Below, piece by piece: positions 18,801 to 26,610 of a DNA stretch of 64,000 nucleotides (position 1 is the stretch's first letter; each line of letters begins with the position of its first letter). The notes beneath the pieces are model-generated. The model made no database searches and was not told the DNA's origin. It worked only from the letters and a program-made list of their open reading frames with translations. Position numbers and translations under genes: made by a program. This DNA is from Photobacterium lipolyticum (GTDB lineage Bacteria > Pseudomonadota > Gammaproteobacteria > Enterobacterales > Vibrionaceae). The stretch lies in NCBI RefSeq assembly GCF_003026475.1, contig NZ_PYMC01000002.1, forward strand, positions 248,001-312,000, in the 5' to 3' direction.

Positions 18801-18916
18801 ATGATCTCCGAAGTTAGTTGATAGGCAACAGAGAGTCCTGCTTGCCCGACACCGACAATGATATATGGCGTATGTTGGGGGGCGGGCTTTCCGGGGTGTA
18901 CTTCACTGCTAGGCAT
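18797..18916 (-). pseudogene. Truncated FAD/NAD(P)-binding oxidoreductase, N-terminal remnant
   Basis: A 39-codon reading frame (start 18916, stop 18797). Its residues 19-32 (IIVGVGQAGLSVAY) are the dinucleotide-binding beta-alpha-beta GxGxxG motif that begins flavin-containing monooxygenases and related oxidoreductases. A good ribosome binding site (AGGAAG) precedes its ATG, which lies inside the end of the ACP gene (8-base overlap), and its TGA overlaps the ATG of the exporter gene (ATGA). Both junctions are perfect operon junctions, so a full gene of several hundred codons seems to have been reduced by an internal deletion that left only its start and its end. It is too short to fold as an enzyme. 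Confidence 0.6.
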
Positions 18917-19154
18917 GAGTCACTTCCTGCGCAATGATTTGCTGTTTTAGCGACTTGATCGTCGGATATTCAAAGCCCAGAACCGGATCCAGATCCAGCC
19001 CAAAGGCTTCTTCCAACGCACCGATCATTTCAACGCGGGTGACAGAATCAAGTCCGAGAGTGTCAAATGAAGTGTTGATATCTACAGCAAGATCATTCGC
19101 TTTAAAATACGGTGACAGGTATTCTGTTAACCAGTCAGTTATCAATTGATCCAT
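18909..19154 (-). CDS. Acyl carrier protein
   Basis: An 81-residue acidic protein with the 4'-phosphopantetheine attachment motif LGLDSVTRVEMIG (Ser near residue 37). This is the carrier on which acyl groups are held as thioesters. The sequence around the Ser (DSVT rather than the DSLD of fatty-acid-synthase ACP) marks a specialised pathway ACP, consistent with its place directly after a fatty acyl-AMP ligase (22-base gap). Probably loaded by that ligase. AcpP-type housekeeping function is unlikely because the gene is not near fab genes. Confidence 0.93.
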   Translation of the reverse strand: MDQLITDWLTEYLSPYFKANDLAVDINTSFDTLGLDSVTRVEMIGALEEAFGLDLDPVLGFEYPTIKSLKQQIIAQEVTHA

Positions 19155-19176
19155 AATTCCTTCCTTGAATAATTGG

Positions 19177-20889
19177 TTATGCTAATGCCGCCACGGCCGT
19201 ACGCACGACTTGAAGCTGTTGCTGTTCATATAACTTACTGCACAGACTGCGCTGCACTTTTCCACTTGATGTCATGGGTAAGCTGTTGGCTCGAATAAAG
19301 ACGATGTCATGCACAATTACGTTGTATTCGGCCGTTATTTGACGGTTCAGTAGATTTTTCAACGTTGAGAAGTCAGGATGCTTTTCTGTCCCTTTCTCTA
19401 ACTCCTGAACCAAAATAAGCTGTTGGTTGACTGTAAAAGCCGCCGCTTTATTTAGACGGACCAGAGGGGAAGCCGAAGAGAGACTCCGCTCAAGATCTTG
19501 CGGATAGAGGTTTCGCCCGCAGATAATGATCAGATCTTTAAGCCGGCCAGATAATACCAACTGCTGCTGCCATAACGTGCCGATATCTCCGGTACGCAAA
19601 TATGGCCCTTCTCCACAGCAGGTGTAAGCGGCAAAATCCTGACGCGTTTTTTCCGGTTTGTTCCAATAACCTTTTGCCACGCTCGGGCCTTTCACCCAGA
19701 TCTCCCCGATCTGACCATCCTTAAGTACCTGGCAGCTATCAGGCTCAACAATAAGAACCTGATGGTTTGCTGCAACTGTCCCACAACCAACCAATATCTG
19801 GGTTGGAACGTTGCTAACCGTGGTTTCTTGCAGCAGTCCCCGACTTAAACTTTCGGCGCAAACCGTATAACACTCAGGCAAGTGATGATTCGTTGAAGAG
19901 GAGACCATCAGCGTGGTTTCCGCCATGCCATAACACGGGGTCATGACTGTGGGTTTTAACCCGGCTTCGGCAAATGTTGTACAGAACGCCTCAATCGTTT
20001 CTGCCTGTACGGGTTCAGCACCATTCCCTGCCCACTGCCAATGGCTTAAATTCAGATTTGCGATCTGTTCGGGTGTAATTTTCTTAACACATAGATCATA
20101 TGCAAAATTCGGTGCCGTCGACAATTCACACTTAAAATTGTCCATCAGTTGCAACCAGCGCAAAGGGCGCTGGATGAACGTAAGTGGGGACATAAACACA
20201 TAATGCCCACCAACAGCAGCTGCATGAAGAATATGGCCAATTAAGCCCATATCATGAAATTGGGGGATCCAGCCACCGATGGTGATTTTTTCGTGGGTGC
20301 CAAAGGTATCTCTAATTGCAATGATATTTGAAATCAGGTTGTGATGATCAACCATCACTCCTTTCGGTGCCGAGGTTGAGCCCGAGGTATACTGAATAAA
20401 AGCCAGATCACTGGCTTGTGGTGATTCGAAAATCACATCAGGTGCATCAGTTTCTGACTGCTGATCCGAGACGGTAATAAAGGTAATATCATGGCGATCA
20501 AGCTGTGCTTTCAAGCCAGCCTCGAGCTCTGGCGTTGTCAAAATGACAGCCGCTTTCGCATCATCAATAATCCCTTTCAGGCGCTGAATATGCTGGCTGT
20601 TACGAGAGAGATTAGAAGGTATCGCGACGGTGCCGGCATGAAAGCATCCAAACAGCGCGACCATGAATTCCAATCCGGCCGGAAACAGCAAAATCGCGCG
20701 TTCATGGCGTAACTGACGAGCGATTAAATGGCAGGCAAGCTTCTGAGCGCGATCATGTAGCTGCTGATAACTCAGCACCTGCTGCTGTCCCCGTCCTTTT
20801 GGTAAAAAACGGTATGCCGGAGAGTCAGGCTGAACTTGTGCATAGTGCTCCACGCACGCCATGATCGTGCTTGCTTGATCAACTTTCAT
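19177..20889 (-). CDS. Fatty acyl-AMP ligase (FAAL-type adenylate-forming enzyme)
   Basis: Activates a fatty acid as acyl-adenylate and passes it to an acyl carrier protein instead of CoA. The ATP-binding loop YTSGSTSAPKGVMV, the FAAL signature GWIPQFHDMGLIG, the A5 region CYGMAETTLMVSS, the hinge motif GRLKDLIIICGRNLYPQDLE and a C-terminal SSGKVQRS with the catalytic Lys are all present. A length of 570 residues fits FAALs. An earlier in-frame ATG at 20967 lies well inside the desulfurase gene; 20889 is preferred because CAGGAGAG stands before it and the encoded MKVDQAST matches family N-termini. It overlaps the desulfurase gene by 11 bases. Confidence 0.92.
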   Translation of the reverse strand: MKVDQASTIMACVEHYAQVQPDSPAYRFLPKGRGQQQVLSYQQLHDRAQKLACHLIARQLRHERAILLFPAGLEFMVALFGCFHAGTVAIPSNLSRNSQHIQRLKGIIDDAKAAVILTTPELEAGLKAQLDRHDITFITVSDQQSETDAPDVIFESPQASDLAFIQYTSGSTSAPKGVMVDHHNLISNIIAIRDTFGTHEKITIGGWIPQFHDMGLIGHILHAAAVGGHYVFMSPLTFIQRPLRWLQLMDNFKCELSTAPNFAYDLCVKKITPEQIANLNLSHWQWAGNGAEPVQAETIEAFCTTFAEAGLKPTVMTPCYGMAETTLMVSSSTNHHLPECYTVCAESLSRGLLQETTVSNVPTQILVGCGTVAANHQVLIVEPDSCQVLKDGQIGEIWVKGPSVAKGYWNKPEKTRQDFAAYTCCGEGPYLRTGDIGTLWQQQLVLSGRLKDLIIICGRNLYPQDLERSLSSASPLVRLNKAAAFTVNQQLILVQELEKGTEKHPDFSTLKNLLNRQITAEYNVIVHDIVFIRANSLPMTSSGKVQRSLCSKLYEQQQLQVVRTAVAALA

Positions 20890-22084
20890 AAACACTCTCC
20901 TGTTCCTGTCGGCGAGCAGGAGCCATCCGTAAAAGTACTTGCACTTCGCTAGCAATAGCTGCAGCAAGGTGATCTATATCTTCAGGTAAGGTAAAGCGCC
21001 CAAAACTAATACGAATAGCGCTGTCAATTTGCTGATCACTGAGCCCCATAGCTGTCAGTACGTGAGAACGACGCTGAGTTTTATTGTTATTGCATGCAGA
21101 GCCCAGAGAGACGGAGATGTTGTGACAGAGATCCAACCTTGCAGCAAGCGACTCAGCCCTTATTCCCTTCAGGCTGATATTTAATGTCCAAGGAGCTTGA
21201 TGAATATCAGTAGTTGCACCATTACAGGTGAAAGCAACCTGATGTTGGCGAAGGGAATTGAGCGCCAAGCAACGAAGCTTTTCGTAATGGCGAAATTGCT
21301 GTTCAAGGTGTTCATAGCATTCGTTCGCCGCTGTTGCCAGACCGGAGAGTCCTAATGTATTTTCTGTACCACTGCGCAGACCGCCCTCTTGTCCACCGCC
21401 ATGAAACAGCGGAGCAAGCGTACAGCCAGAATGGCAAAACAATCCACCAATCCCTTTGGGTGAATGAAACTTATGGCCAGAAAACGCCAATGTGTGGACA
21501 CCGAGCTCATGGCAATTTAACGGAATTTTCCCAACCGCCTGAACAGCATCGATATGACAATGGATACCATGCTGACGGGCAAGTTCAGCAACTGCTTCGA
21601 AAGGTTGAATCGTTCCAGTTTCATTGTTGATGGCCATTAAGCTGATCAAGCACGTTTGTGCTGTGATGGCGGTATTAATGGCCTCAACTGAAACTCGCCC
21701 CTCATAATCAGGTTTGATGTAGCTAACTTGCAAGCCATACTCCGCTTGATACCAACGGAGCAATTCCAAAACTGACGGGTGTTCCATCGCGGTGGTAATA
21801 ACATGCTGCTGCGCCAGATGATTAGAGGGAAAGCGATCAAGTACGCTGCGTATAGCAAGGTTATTACTTTCCGTCCCACCCGAGGTAAAAAGGATCTCGT
21901 CCGCTGCGCAACCCAACAAATTACCCATGCCAATTCTGGCAGATTGTATTAACTGTTTCGCTTGCTGACTTTTCTGATAGCGCGCAGAAGGATTAGCGAA
22001 AATCTGCATCGCTTCCTGCACAGCTTGCTGAACACCATCTGATAATGGCGTGGTCGCATTGTAGTCAAAATAACCTAAACTCAT
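20879..22084 (-). CDS. NifS/IscS-like cysteine desulfurase
   Basis: A 401-residue pyridoxal-phosphate enzyme that takes sulfur from cysteine and holds it as a persulfide. The N-terminus YFDYNATTPLSDGV, the PLP Lys in FSGHKFHSPKGIGGLF and the persulfide Cys in SVSLGSACNNN are all recognisable. The residues around the catalytic Cys lack the long loop of IscS and look closer to the NifS type. It overlaps the scaffold gene by ATGA (22081-22084), so the pair is translated together. It is not in an isc, suf or nif cluster but in an acyl-activation operon, so it probably serves a dedicated Fe-S enzyme or a sulfur-transfer step there. Confidence 0.92.
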   Translation of the reverse strand: MSLGYFDYNATTPLSDGVQQAVQEAMQIFANPSARYQKSQQAKQLIQSARIGMGNLLGCAADEILFTSGGTESNNLAIRSVLDRFPSNHLAQQHVITTAMEHPSVLELLRWYQAEYGLQVSYIKPDYEGRVSVEAINTAITAQTCLISLMAINNETGTIQPFEAVAELARQHGIHCHIDAVQAVGKIPLNCHELGVHTLAFSGHKFHSPKGIGGLFCHSGCTLAPLFHGGGQEGGLRSGTENTLGLSGLATAANECYEHLEQQFRHYEKLRCLALNSLRQHQVAFTCNGATTDIHQAPWTLNISLKGIRAESLAARLDLCHNISVSLGSACNNNKTQRRSHVLTAMGLSDQQIDSAIRISFGRFTLPEDIDHLAAAIASEVQVLLRMAPARRQEQESVYES

Positions 22085-22443
22085 GCAACCTCCAGCGATC
22101 TGCATTGGTCGAATAACTCATTGAGCATTTCCAGACAGTGGTGCTGAGATGGTTCAAGCTCCCCCAATAGTGATGTGATGAAATCAGCTTCGACCTCTTT
22201 TATCTCGGTTAGTTTTCGCCCTTCTACATAGCGACAAAACACATTCGCCATCGCCAGCGAAGTAGCACATCCCCACGCCTGAAATTTTGCCTCGCTGACG
22301 GTATCTGCTGATTCGAACTGCAAACTGATATTGACCGTATCTCCGCAAACAGGATTGCCAAGCTTCAGGTTTGCTTGCGCAGAATCAACCTCTCCCTGAT
22401 GGCTCGGATTACTAAAATTATCTACAATGACCTCATTAAACAT
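22081..22443 (-). CDS. IscU/NifU-like Fe-S scaffold or sulfur-relay protein
   Basis: A 120-residue single-domain protein of the NifU N-terminal/IscU family. The three conserved Cys are present in NPVCGDTVNIS (about residue 33), QAWGCATSLAMANVF (about 59) and HHCLEMLNE (about 105), as is the Asp next to the first. These bind a transient [2Fe-2S] cluster assembled with sulfur from the desulfurase. The protein is slightly short and lacks the LPPVK motif of IscU that HscA recognises, so it is a divergent member, closer to SufU or NifU. It precedes the desulfurase with a four-base overlap. Confidence 0.88.
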   Translation of the reverse strand: MFNEVIVDNFSNPSHQGEVDSAQANLKLGNPVCGDTVNISLQFESADTVSEAKFQAWGCATSLAMANVFCRYVEGRKLTEIKEVEADFITSLLGELEPSQHHCLEMLNELFDQCRSLEVA

Positions 22444-22497
22444 AAGTTACCTCTTCGCGTGATTTTCCTTAATCAATAGACATGATCTTCAATGAGC

Positions 22498-23676
22498 TTA
22501 TTGAGCGACCGGGCACTGCTGCTCAGCTTCATCGCTGGCCATTTTGCTTTCTAAGTTGACCGCACAGCAGCCAAACTCTTTGGCATTTGGAGCTCGCATC
22601 ACATACTGCATCCGCTGACTGTTGCGTGTCGACGCCGTATCATCCTTACGTAAATAAATCAGATCTTCAGTCAGTAGCATTCCAGGGGTTGAACGCGCAA
22701 GAGGGTCAAGGATCACCAGCTGTCCGGTTTCACCATCTGCAACTTCTTTACTTAAGTCTTTTGGATCTCGTACCGAAAAATGAATATAAGGGGGAACGTG
22801 TTTTTGATTATGCTCGTCTTCAATGACGATAACGTTGGCTTCAACCAAACCGTACATATCACGAATATTACTTGCCGGAATACCAAGATAGGTTTCAATT
22901 TCTGCGTTAAATTCAGTACGGGAAATCATCTGGCCAGTAAAACGTTTCCAACCGCCCAGGGTAATAATCATACTGTCTTTATCCAGTTTTAAACGGGTAT
23001 CTGTCGCTCGCAAATAGCTGATCAAGCGATGAATAAGGAAAGGAGGACCAATTAAGTGACGCGTAAATTTACCCTGCCACTGAGCGAGTTGTTCAATGGC
23101 TTCTTCCGGAGAAAAACGCTCTTCTTTGACAACAAAACGGTGGGTGTCGAGCAACCCAGTCAAAAAATTGAAGGCTTTGATCATCCCCATCTCTGGAATT
23201 TCTTCCGTCGATGGACAAATACACAACCCAGCCCCTTTAGAGAGTGCGAACATCTCGCGGTACATTGCATAAATGCCGATCACGGCATTATCCATGGTTT
23301 CATCACAGCGACGAGAAACACTGGGGATCCCGCTGGTACCCGTCGAACGCATTTCGTGCTCGATCGCATTAAGCGGCTTGGTCAATAACTTATGGCTATC
23401 AGCCGATTTAAACGCATTAACAGGAATAACCGGGATCTTAATCAGATCATCGAAATCTTGAATATCATCCGGAGTGACACCTTTCTCATCACACTGCTGA
23501 CGATAAAAATTATTGTGCTCATAGTGATAGTTAAAGCTATCTTTTATCAAGAGTGCTTTAAGCTGCTGCTGTTTTTCCAAGGGCAGTGAGAACAGTAATC
23601 CTAAATCTGTGATAGCCCATTTTACCGGGTCACCACCCTGCTCTTTAATACTGTTGTAGATAGCTTCGATACCCAT
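22498..23676 (-). CDS. LuxE-like acyl-protein synthetase / PaaK-family adenylating enzyme
   Basis: A 392-residue protein of the LuxE family, in which acyl-protein synthetases adenylate a fatty acid and hold it on a Cys before passing it on. The phosphate-binding signature RSTGTSGIPSVSRR (about residues 110-123) and the later IRDMYGLVEANVIV and RSTPGMLLTEDLIYL stretches match the family. It does not belong to a lux operon: no luxCDAB genes are present. The start at 23676 is chosen for AAAGGA in front of it; a longer frame to 23718 has none. It is the first gene of the operon, and the 54-base gap to the scaffold gene suggests co-transcription. Confidence 0.82.
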   Translation of the reverse strand: MGIEAIYNSIKEQGGDPVKWAITDLGLLFSLPLEKQQQLKALLIKDSFNYHYEHNNFYRQQCDEKGVTPDDIQDFDDLIKIPVIPVNAFKSADSHKLLTKPLNAIEHEMRSTGTSGIPSVSRRCDETMDNAVIGIYAMYREMFALSKGAGLCICPSTEEIPEMGMIKAFNFLTGLLDTHRFVVKEERFSPEEAIEQLAQWQGKFTRHLIGPPFLIHRLISYLRATDTRLKLDKDSMIITLGGWKRFTGQMISRTEFNAEIETYLGIPASNIRDMYGLVEANVIVIEDEHNQKHVPPYIHFSVRDPKDLSKEVADGETGQLVILDPLARSTPGMLLTEDLIYLRKDDTASTRNSQRMQYVMRAPNAKEFGCCAVNLESKMASDEAEQQCPVAQ

Positions 23677-24016
23677 ATTGGTTCCTTTGTTTGCTAAATA
23701 CCGGGTTCTCCCGGTCAAAGTTAATTTGAGGTAACATACAAAGGCAGTTTTTTTATGGCTTGAATAAACTGGCTATATTATGAAAATGTGAAGTCAAAAC
23801 ACTAAGCCATTAATTCTCAATGCGATTCTGATCGCATTAAGTTTGATCTCAATGGATTATAGAAAGGACAATCAAAACAGGGATAAAAGAAAAACCGCAC
23901 CATTGCAGTGCGCCCCCATAAACACTTGATTGTTTCAACCAGGTAAAACAGCACAAAATCAATTTGCACCAGACTCTGCTTTTCCAGTATAAATTCCGTA
24001 TACTGCGATCAGATTA
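23677..24016. other. Divergent promoter region with small palindrome
   Basis: This 340-base region separates the acyl/sulfur operon from a divergent unknown gene and must hold both promoters. A palindrome, CCGGG-TTCT-CCCGG at 23701-23714, lies 25 bases before the operon start and could be an operator or a leader hairpin. TTGACC on the minus strand stands next to it but is not spaced correctly from a -10 box. Nothing else was recognised. Confidence 0.4.
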
Positions 24017-24604
24017 ATGTACTTAATAATTAGCATCATGCCTGACTTACTGAATGAATTAAGCGTCATGGGATTACATGACCTTCCCTTTAGCGAACAA
24101 GAACGCGGTGAACTGGACCAATTTATCGCAGTGTGTTCTCCATTTTTTGTCTCTGTTTGCCAGCAGAAGCCTGACAAATCACAACATCATTTACTGCTTG
24201 GTGTTATGACCAAGGCCCAGAGCGAAGCCGTCGAAGACTATAAACAGAAGAGTCAGAGCCTGCAGAATATGAAGCAGGTTTTCGAAGACACTGTCGGAGC
24301 AGAGCAAGCAGATAAATTTGTGGCAACAGATAGCCAGCGGTTAAAAGTGATCGCTACGGTGTGGTTTATGGTGCAGGGGTATACTGGCATCGATTTCAGC
24401 TATGCCAATGATCATGCCGAACAGATCGCGCAGACACTGATGCCCGACAGCCTAATTGTGTCAGACGCTGATTATTCAAAGACACAATCCGCCGAGCAGA
24501 TACGTTCCGGCTTTATGCAGGCTTATTATGTCGGGGTAAAACAGGCTCGCAAAAGCAGGCAATCTGCAACCCTGCTCGAAACAATCAAAAAATGGCTAAG
24601 GTAA
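24017..24604 (+). CDS. Unknown protein, 188-195 residues
   Basis: An unrecognised soluble, mainly helical protein without signal peptide or transmembrane segment. The N-terminal half is acidic and Gln-rich. A central stretch TVWFMVQGYTGIDFSYA is more conserved-looking, and the C-terminus is basic (ARKSRQSATLLETIKKWLR). Two starts are possible, 24017 and 24038 (MPDLLNEL), neither with a clear ribosome binding site; the second is more typical in sequence. It is divergent from the acyl/sulfur operon and convergent with the deaminase gene. No function can be proposed. Confidence 0.65.
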   Translation: MYLIISIMPDLLNELSVMGLHDLPFSEQERGELDQFIAVCSPFFVSVCQQKPDKSQHHLLLGVMTKAQSEAVEDYKQKSQSLQNMKQVFEDTVGAEQADKFVATDSQRLKVIATVWFMVQGYTGIDFSYANDHAEQIAQTLMPDSLIVSDADYSKTQSAEQIRSGFMQAYYVGVKQARKSRQSATLLETIKKWLR

Positions 24605-24611
24605 TCAATGT

Positions 24612-24634
24612 CTACCCAAACCATCTCAAGTGCT
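24612..24634. repeat. Partial copy of the tacccaaacca intergenic element
   Basis: TACCCAAACCATCTCAAG plus TGCT matches the left arm and loop of the inverted repeat at 10353-10388 (TACCCAAACCAGTTCAAG..TGCT) with two differences. The right arm is missing. As in the first copy, it lies between two convergent genes. Confidence 0.45.
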
Positions 24635-24682
24635 CAGCTTATGGATTTAGCTCAGCCTATTGTGGGGTAACTTTTCCTGGTT

Positions 24683-25702
24683 TCACAAAATCGGTTTGAA
24701 CTGTTGATCCATATAATGCTGAAGCCGCTGCTGTAATTCTGCTTTTTGCCGGGCATCAAGAAAACTGGCTTCAATGGCATTTTTGCTGAACTGCGCCATT
24801 TCCAACTTGGAAGCATTAAGGGCATGGGCAACGGCAAGATAATTATCCGTCATATACCCGCCGAAATAGGCTGGATCATCGGAATTAATAGTGACACACA
24901 AACCTTCGCGCAGTAGCTTGACCACATTATGCTCGGCCATGGTGGGAAAGACCTTGAGCTTTACGTTCGACAACGGGCACACCGTCAATGGAATGCGGGT
25001 TTTCGCAAGGAGCCTCACCAATGATCCATCCTCAGCACAGCGCACGCCATGGTCAATACGCGCGATATGGAGTATGTTAATCCCATCCCAGATATTACTG
25101 GCAGGCCCCTCTTCACCTGCATGGGCTACAGTAAGAAAGCCCAGCTCTCTTGCTTGCTCAAACACATGACGAAATTTAGCCGGCGGGTGTCCCTGCTCGG
25201 ATGAATCCAGCCCGACCCCAATAATTTGATCTTTGTAGGGTAATGCCTGCTGCAAGGTTTCAATGGCATCTTGTTCGCTCAGGTGGCGTAAGAAACACAT
25301 GATAAGATGGCTGCTGATCTCTAATTGCTCTCTGCCATGTTGCAGCGCTCGAGTAATACCATTAATAATGGAATCAAATGAAATTCCACGCGCGGTATGC
25401 GTTTGCGGATCAAAAAAAATCTCAGTGTGAACAACGTGATCCATTTTACAGCGTTGCAAGTACGCCCACGTCAAATCATAAAAATCTCTCTCCGTTTGCA
25501 GTACCTGAGCGCCTTGATAATAAAGCTCAAGAAATGACTGCAGATCGTCAAACTCATACGCCTGGCGTACCTGTTCCACATTCTGATAGGGTAATTGTAT
25601 TTTGTTTCGCAGTGCCAGTTCGAACATCAGTTCAGGCTCTAATGTTCCTTCGATATGAAGATGCAGTTCGACCTTAGGCAAGGTTTTGATAAATCCATCC
25701 AT
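24683..25702 (-). CDS. add: Adenosine deaminase family protein, adenine deaminase type
   Basis: A 339-residue zinc hydrolase of purine salvage. Ligands and catalytic residues are visible: His-x-His in ELHLHIEGTLEPELMFELA, the His-Ala-Gly-Glu-Glu motif with the catalytic Glu, His in RIDHGVRC, and Asp-Asp in NSDDPAYFGGY. The motif HLHIEGTLEPEL and the following LYYQGAQVLQTERDFYDLTWAYL are features of the adenine deaminase subfamily (as in Pseudomonas and fungal Aah1) rather than of true adenosine deaminases, so it probably converts adenine to hypoxanthine. The symbol follows the family. The start at 25702 (MDGFIK) is preferred to 25717 because GGGAAGAG precedes it. Confidence 0.88.
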   Translation of the reverse strand: MDGFIKTLPKVELHLHIEGTLEPELMFELALRNKIQLPYQNVEQVRQAYEFDDLQSFLELYYQGAQVLQTERDFYDLTWAYLQRCKMDHVVHTEIFFDPQTHTARGISFDSIINGITRALQHGREQLEISSHLIMCFLRHLSEQDAIETLQQALPYKDQIIGVGLDSSEQGHPPAKFRHVFEQARELGFLTVAHAGEEGPASNIWDGINILHIARIDHGVRCAEDGSLVRLLAKTRIPLTVCPLSNVKLKVFPTMAEHNVVKLLREGLCVTINSDDPAYFGGYMTDNYLAVAHALNASKLEMAQFSKNAIEASFLDARQKAELQQRLQHYMDQQFKPIL

Positions 25703-25939
25703 ACTCTTCCCTCTCACTCATGCAATCTCAGGCAACAAAGACAGCTATAAGATTAATTTGATTAACAATAGTGTAGCTAAAACAAACAAAAGAAGGAGTG
25801 ACGCTAACTGTGATTTTAATAAAATAGATTAAAAACGATAGGCAATGAGGTATTATCTTCTCTTCCTTCCGCCATGTTCTAAGCTTGTCTTTATTGGTCG
25901 TATTTTTCAATGGCTCAACTGAATGGTAAGTAACCAGCA

Positions 25940-26599
25940 ATGACTCTAATTACCAAAACAAATAATTTTTACTATCTTACCTTTTCTCTCATTACTTTAT
26001 TGATCGCACCCTCTCTTACTCAGGTATTACCTGAAGGGCTTCTTGATTACTTAGTGCAATTTTTCATTATCGTGGTTTTTCTGGTCTGCTTAATCAGTCT
26101 GAAAATAGATCAAAACTGGTATCGATTCCTTCTGATCATCAGCGCCTGTATGGTTGCCACCATCCTGGTCCATAATTTCCTAAACCTGACGGCCACTAAC
26201 ACTGTCATGATGACATTAGTACTGATTTTTTTCGCTGGTACTTTTAAATCGACGGCTCGGCAGATCTTGTTTACCGGCGCGATTGACGGCAACAAGATCA
26301 TCGGTTCTGTCGCCCTTTTTTTATTACTGGGCCTCATCTGGGCTATGGCTTATCTACTTATTATTGAATTTTCGCCCTATGCCATTAAAGGCATCGAACC
26401 TGCCCCCTGGGGTGATAACTTCTCAACGGCGGCCTACTTTAGTTTTGTTACCCTGACCACTCTCGGGTATGGCGACATCAGCCCGGTATCACCGATGGCT
26501 CAAGTGGTAGTCTATCTTGAAGCCATTGCCGGCGTATTTTATATGGCCATCGTCGTCTCCAGCCTGGTCAATGCGCGGCAGAGCACACTGAATCAATAA
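25940..26599 (+). CDS. Two-TM-pore potassium channel family protein
   Basis: A 219-residue membrane protein. N-terminal hydrophobic helices lie at about 12-32, 36-55, 62-80 and 85-100. A C-terminal ion-channel module follows, with an outer helix near 125-148, a pore loop with the selectivity filter TLTTLGYGDISPV (about 176-188), and an inner helix near 195-213. The GYGD signature is that of potassium-selective pores. There is no C-terminal regulatory (RCK) domain, so gating cannot be predicted. It is followed after 11 bases by an AI-2E family transporter and probably shares its operon. Confidence 0.9.
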   Translation: MTLITKTNNFYYLTFSLITLLIAPSLTQVLPEGLLDYLVQFFIIVVFLVCLISLKIDQNWYRFLLIISACMVATILVHNFLNLTATNTVMMTLVLIFFAGTFKSTARQILFTGAIDGNKIIGSVALFLLLGLIWAMAYLLIIEFSPYAIKGIEPAPWGDNFSTAAYFSFVTLTTLGYGDISPVSPMAQVVVYLEAIAGVFYMAIVVSSLVNARQSTLNQ

Positions 26600-26610
26600 C
26601 GAGGCACGTT

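Noticed and set aside
22498..23676. A bioluminescence (lux) operon because of the LuxE-like protein
   Set aside because: None of luxC, luxD, luxA or luxB is present; the neighbours are Fe-S, ACP and export genes.
25728..25940. A 70-codon frame on the minus strand upstream of the deaminase gene
   Set aside because: AT-rich, no ribosome binding site, unlikely composition, and it occupies the promoter region of two divergent genes.
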